A DNA stretch of 17,093 bases, taken from positions 1-17,093 of the forward strand of contig DATKOD010000010.1 in NCBI GenBank assembly GCA_035524755.1. Direction: 5' to 3'. The notes beneath the pieces are model-generated. The model was given only the letters and a program-made list of their open reading frames with translations. It had not been told where the DNA came from and searched no databases. Shown in pieces: positions 14,045-17,093 of the stretch. Each line of letters opens with the position of its first letter. Positions within the stretch are counted from its first letter, which is position 1. A program made the translations under genes and the position numbers. The DNA is from JAGOPO01 sp035524755. GTDB taxonomy: Bacteria; Patescibacteriota; Minisyncoccia; 2-02-FULL-40-12; GWA2-44-9.

Positions 14045-14071
14045 TTAGCACTCTTGACGCCAAAGTGCTAA
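14045..14071. promoter_or_regulatory. CIRCE element (HrcA operator)
   Basis: TTAGCACTC (14045-14053), 9 bases, AAGTGCTAA (14063-14071). The consensus is TTAGCACTC-N9-GAGTGCTAA, so only the first base of the second arm differs. The hrcA -35 box lies in the spacer, so bound HrcA would block RNA polymerase directly. Confidence 0.95.
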
Positions 14072-14082
14072 TTTCCTAGAAT
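14054..14082 (+). promoter_or_regulatory. Promoter of hrcA-grpE-dnaK
   Basis: TTGACG (14054-14059), 17 bases, TAGAAT (14077-14082): five of six matches in each box. Nine bases separate the -10 from the hrcA ATG, giving a leader of about 3 bases, so the message is effectively leaderless. Confidence 0.85.
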
Positions 14083-14091
14083 GGCAGTGTC

Positions 14092-14853
14092 ATGGTGATA
14101 CTGCTAACACCCCGGCAGGTACAGCTCCTGAACCGGGTCATCGAGGAATACATCGCGACGGCCGAGCCCGTCTCCAGCAAGACCATCGAATCCGGCGGGC
14201 AGTTCGACGTTCGCTCCGCGACCATCCGCAATGAAATGGCCGACATGGAAGACGTCGGCCTCTTGGCCCAGCTGCACACGTCGGGTGGGCGTGTCCCGAC
14301 CGCGAAGGCCTACCGGTTGTACGTGAACTCGCTCATCGCCAACGAGGGGTTGGCGGTCAGTCATGCGATGCGCCGCCGCGTCGACGAGGCGCTCCAGGGC
14401 ATCGACCACAAGGACCCCGAGACGGTCAACAAGACGCTGGCGCGCATCATCGGAGAACTGTCGGGCAACCTGGTGATGGCGAACATGTCCGAGCGCGAAG
14501 ACGCCTATAAGGTCGGACTCTCGAACATGCTGACGTTCCCGGAATTCCGGGAAATCGACCGTGTCGTGGGGCTGACCGAATTCTTCGACCAGTTCGAGAG
14601 CATGTTCGAGCGGATGCACCGTTCGATGTGGGATCAGCACGATACCGACACGAAAGTCATGATCGGCAGCGAGAGCCCGTACCGCCAGGTCCACGACGAG
14701 ACGGTCATCGTCTCCCGCTACCGTCTTCCCAAGGGCCACCAGGGGACGCTGACGCTCGTGGGTCCGATGCGGATGGACTACCGCAAGAACCTGGGACTCA
14801 TGACCTACGCCGCACAGATCGCCAACCGTATCACCGACACCTACCGCGCATGA
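14092..14853 (+). CDS. hrcA: Heat-inducible transcription repressor HrcA
   Basis: 253 residues, shorter than the usual 330-350. HrcA binds CIRCE and represses chaperone operons, with GroEL normally aiding its folding. The N-terminal winged helix (about 1-70) holds the family block LTPRQVQLLNRVIEEYI, PVSSKTI, then FDVRSATIRNEMADMEDVG and TSGGRVPTAKAYRLYV (63-78). The C-terminal region keeps a GAF-like end with IGSESPYRQVHDETVIVSRY and GTLTLVGPMRMDYRKNLGLM. The missing length comes from the middle, where the dimerisation insert would be. It lies directly behind a CIRCE element, so it is autoregulated, and it overlaps grpE by four bases (ATGA). Confidence 0.95.
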   Translation: MVILLTPRQVQLLNRVIEEYIATAEPVSSKTIESGGQFDVRSATIRNEMADMEDVGLLAQLHTSGGRVPTAKAYRLYVNSLIANEGLAVSHAMRRRVDEALQGIDHKDPETVNKTLARIIGELSGNLVMANMSEREDAYKVGLSNMLTFPEFREIDRVVGLTEFFDQFESMFERMHRSMWDQHDTDTKVMIGSESPYRQVHDETVIVSRYRLPKGHQGTLTLVGPMRMDYRKNLGLMTYAAQIANRITDTYRA

Positions 14854-15263
14854 CCATGGATGAACACGAAAAATATCTCCGCCTCGCCGCCGACTTCGAC
14901 AACTATCGGAAGCGGATGGAAGGTGAGCTCGGAGAGGTCACGAAGTTCGGTATTCGGCTCGTCGTCACCGACATGCTCGATGTACTCGATCATCTGGAAC
15001 AGGCGATCGCCCATGCGCCACCTGATACGCCGGCGGAGTGGCTGAAGGGGCTCAAGCAGGTCCAGCGGCAGTTCGAAGCAGCGATACAGAAGACGGGAGC
15101 GAAGCGCATCGATTCACAAGGCAAGAAATTCGACCCGAACACGATGGAGGCGGTCCACATGGTGGAGGGCGGCCCGAGCCATCAGGTCAAAGAAGAGGTC
15201 CGAGCGGGGTTCACGCTCCACGACCGAGTCATCCGTCCCGCCCGCGTAATCATCTATCAATAA
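14850..15263 (+). CDS. grpE: Nucleotide exchange factor GrpE, short form
   Basis: 137 residues. GrpE releases ADP from DnaK. KYLRLAADFDNYRKRMEGEL (about 8-27) is the conserved end of the long helix, followed by the four-helix part (LVVTDMLDVLDHLEQAI) and the beta domain with FDPNTMEAVHMVEG and LHDRVIRPARVIIYQ. Typical proteins have 170-200 residues; here the disordered N-terminus and most of the long paired helix, which forms the dimer and has been linked to thermosensing, are missing. I take the ATG overlapping the hrcA stop (ATGA), matching other overlaps here; an ATG two codons later (14856) is possible. dnaK follows after 4 bases. Confidence 0.93.
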   Translation: MTMDEHEKYLRLAADFDNYRKRMEGELGEVTKFGIRLVVTDMLDVLDHLEQAIAHAPPDTPAEWLKGLKQVQRQFEAAIQKTGAKRIDSQGKKFDPNTMEAVHMVEGGPSHQVKEEVRAGFTLHDRVIRPARVIIYQ

Positions 15264-15267
15264 TCAT

Positions 15268-17093
15268 ATGAGCAAAATCATCGGAATCGATCTGGGTACC
15301 ACCAACTCCTGCGTCGCGGTCATGGAAGGCGGTTCGCCGCGCGTGCTGGAGAACGCGGAGGGGATGCGCACGACGCCGTCCATCGTCGCGGTTGACAAGA
15401 ACGGGCAGCGGCACGTGGGCGTGACGGCGAAGCGGCAGGCGGTGACCAACCCGACCAACACACTGTACTCCATCAAGCGGCTCATCGGACGCCGGTTCTC
15501 CGACGCCGAAGTCCAGAAGGATCTCAAGCTGCTCCCGTACGAGATCCGCAAGGGCGACGGCGATGCGGTGGAGGTGAAGATGGCCGACAAATGGTACAAA
15601 CCGGCGGAGATATCAGCGATGGTGTTGGCCAAACTGAAAACCGACGCCGAGGCGAAACTGGGCGAGAAGATCACCGAGGCCATCATCACGGTACCCGCGT
15701 ACTTCGACGACTCCCAGCGGCAGGCCACCAAAGACGCCGGCGAGATCGCCGGACTCACGGTGAAGCGCGTCATCAACGAACCCACGGCTGCCGCACTGGC
15801 ATACGGGTTCAACAAGAAGAAGGACGAGAAGATCATCGTCTACGACTTCGGCGGCGGCACGTTCGATATCTCCGTGCTGGAAGTATCGGCCGACACCATC
15901 GAAGTGAAAGCGACCGGCGGCGACACGCACCTGGGCGGCGATGACATCGATCAGCGCATCATCGACCACTTCGTGTCCGAGTTCCGCAAAGACCAGGGCG
16001 TAGACGTCTCCAAGGATCAATTGGCGCTCCAGCGCCTGAAGGACGCGGCAGAGAAGGCGAAGCACGAACTCTCCAGTGTTTCTTCCACGGACGTGAACAT
16101 CCCGTTCCTCACGGCGGACGCGTCCGGTCCGAAGCACTTCGCGCTCACATTCACCCGTGCCAAGCTCGAGGACCTTGCCCGGGCGCTCATCGACCGTTCC
16201 ATCCAGCTGACCCAGCAGGCGGTCAAGGATGCGGGCATGCAGATGTCGGACATCGACGAAGTCGTCATGGTCGGGGGACAGACCCGCATGCCGGCCATCA
16301 TAGAGGCGGTCAAGAAGCTGTTCGGCAAGGACCCGCACCGTGACATTAACCCCGACGAGGTCGTCGCGATTGGTGCCGCAATCCAGGGAGGCATCATGGC
16401 CGGCGACGTCCGTGACGTGCTCCTCTTGGATGTGACCCCGCTGACGCTCTCCATTGAGACGCTTGGCGGCGTGGCGACACCGATGATCGAGAAGAACACG
16501 ACCGTACCGACCGCGAAGTCCAATGTGTTCTCGACCGCGGCCGATAATCAGCCGTCGGTGGAGATCCACATCACGCAGGGCGAGCGGCAGTTCTCGCGCG
16601 ACAACAAATCGCTGGGGCGGTTCATCCTGGACGGCATCCCGCCGGCGCCCCGCGGTGTCCCGCAGATCGAGGTATCGTTCGACATCGATGCCAACGGCAT
16701 CCTGCACGTGAAAGCGAAAGACAAAGGCACGGGCAAAGAACAATCCATCCGCATCGAGGGCTCGTCCGGCCTCTCCAAGGACGAAAAAGAGCGCATGGTG
16801 CGTGAGGCGGCCGAGCATTCGGCCGAGGACACGAAGAAGAAAGAGGAGATCGACACCAAGAACGCCGCCGAGACCCTGGTTTATACGACCGAGAAGATGC
16901 TCCACGACAACAAAGGCAAAGTGCCTGAGGCGGACGCCAAGGACCTCGAAGGCAAAGTCATGGAGCTCAAGAACGCGTTGAAGGACGGCTCGCTGGACGA
17001 CATCAAAGCGAAGGCGGACGTGCTCGGGACAGCGGCGCAGAAGATCGGCGCGGCGATGTACCAGTCGCAGCAGGCGCCGTCAGGGGAGCAGAA
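15268..17093 (+). CDS. dnaK: Chaperone DnaK (Hsp70), open at the 3' end
   Basis: 608 residues are visible, with no stop before the window ends; the usual length is about 620-640, so only the tail is missing. The ATPase domain begins MSKIIGIDLGTTNSCVAV, with phosphate motif 2 DFGGGTFD (193-200) and the adenosine motif VVMVGGQTRMP (332-342). The interdomain linker VLLLD is at 384-388, followed by the peptide-binding beta domain and the helical lid. The segment after IKRLIGRRF contains the extra ATPase insert seen in E. coli DnaK and absent from Gram-positive forms. It is last of the visible CIRCE operon, 4 bases after grpE without a Shine-Dalgarno. dnaJ may follow outside. Confidence 0.97.
   Translation, partial: MSKIIGIDLGTTNSCVAVMEGGSPRVLENAEGMRTTPSIVAVDKNGQRHVGVTAKRQAVTNPTNTLYSIKRLIGRRFSDAEVQKDLKLLPYEIRKGDGDAVEVKMADKWYKPAEISAMVLAKLKTDAEAKLGEKITEAIITVPAYFDDSQRQATKDAGEIAGLTVKRVINEPTAAALAYGFNKKKDEKIIVYDFGGGTFDISVLEVSADTIEVKATGGDTHLGGDDIDQRIIDHFVSEFRKDQGVDVSKDQLALQRLKDAAEKAKHELSSVSSTDVNIPFLTADASGPKHFALTFTRAKLEDLARALIDRSIQLTQQAVKDAGMQMSDIDEVVMVGGQTRMPAIIEAVKKLFGKDPHRDINPDEVVAIGAAIQGGIMAGDVRDVLLLDVTPLTLSIETLGGVATPMIEKNTTVPTAKSNVFSTAADNQPSVEIHITQGERQFSRDNKSLGRFILDGIPPAPRGVPQIEVSFDIDANGILHVKAKDKGTGKEQSIRIEGSSGLSKDEKERMVREAAEHSAEDTKKKEEIDTKNAAETLVYTTEKMLHDNKGKVPEADAKDLEGKVMELKNALKDGSLDDIKAKADVLGTAAQKIGAAMYQSQQAPSGEQ

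Noticed and set aside
13350..14063. Upstream extension of the transporter frame by 238 codons
   Set aside because: The extension is Arg/Pro-rich, unlike a membrane protein, and crosses a terminator and a promoter. Family homology begins at the ATG at 13349.
13364..14071. Plus-strand open frame of 235 codons opposite the 13403-14011 gene
   Set aside because: It would start inside the transporter promoter region, run through the minus-strand terminator and the CIRCE element, and has the Arg/Val/His/Ala-rich make-up of an antisense shadow. The minus frame has a terminator at its own stop.
15613..16905. Long minus-strand open frame (430 codons) opposite dnaK
   Set aside because: It is a mirror of GC-rich dnaK codons, with Val/Leu/Arg/Asp repeats and no family signature; dnaK on the plus strand is certain.
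1..17093. UGA recoded as glycine, as in some CPR lineages
   Set aside because: TGA ends mraZ, rsmH, ftsI, dnaB, the transporter and hrcA at the expected family lengths and in stop-start overlaps, and no conserved domain continues through a TGA.
1..17093. Mobile elements, integration sites or a replication origin
   Set aside because: No transposase or integrase, no long repeats, no tRNA-flanking direct repeats and no DnaA-box cluster were seen. dnaB alone does not mark an origin.

Overview
The window is a gene-dense stretch of a GC-rich (by eye about 60%) bacterial chromosome. All of it is core cell machinery; there are no insertion sequences, phage genes or CRISPR arrays. Several traits suggest a small-genome lineage of the Candidate Phyla Radiation (Patescibacteria) type: a short HrcA and a very short GrpE, a MurF-like ligase that starts directly at its ATP-binding domain, a minimal dcw cluster, one- to four-base gene overlaps, few Shine-Dalgarno sequences and several apparently leaderless promoters. 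This placement is inference, since no rRNA gene is present. TGA is used as a normal stop, which excludes the UGA-recoded Gracilibacteria/Absconditabacteria.

Layout. 1-700: the 3' end of rplJ, then rplL and a bidirectional terminator. 697-3310: two divergent genes, a membrane-anchored PP2C-like protein (-) and a winged-helix regulator (+), sharing a short region that holds a palindrome. 3340-3446: tRNA-Val(CAC) with a terminator. 3472-8174: a compact division and wall operon, MraZ operator - mraZ - rsmH - ftsL-like - ftsI - murF. 8164-8675: tRNA-Glu(CTC) and rplU, each with its own promoter, ending in a palindromic terminator shared with recR. 8670-10674: dnaB-recR (-). 10703-13364: NRAMP-family transporter - cysS (-). 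13378-14011: an unrecognised 202-residue protein (-) with its own terminator. 14045-17093: a CIRCE element driving hrcA - grpE - dnaK (+), with dnaK running off the window.

How it works together. The units cover ribosome parts (L10, L7/L12, L21, two tRNAs, CysRS), septal wall synthesis under MraZ autocontrol, replication and repair (DnaB, RecR), and heat shock under HrcA/CIRCE. Within operons, genes overlap as ATGA or TGATG, which suggests translational coupling. Unit boundaries are marked by clean hairpins of 9 to 15 bp.

The points most worth a second look are the leaderless promoters of hrcA, dnaB and the transporter, the probable pseudophosphatase/regulator pair, the terminator palindrome that carries the last codon and stop of two convergent genes, the CysRS zinc-site substitution, the MurF without its first domain, and the orphan gene next to the CIRCE element. 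I saw no wholly new multi-gene system.
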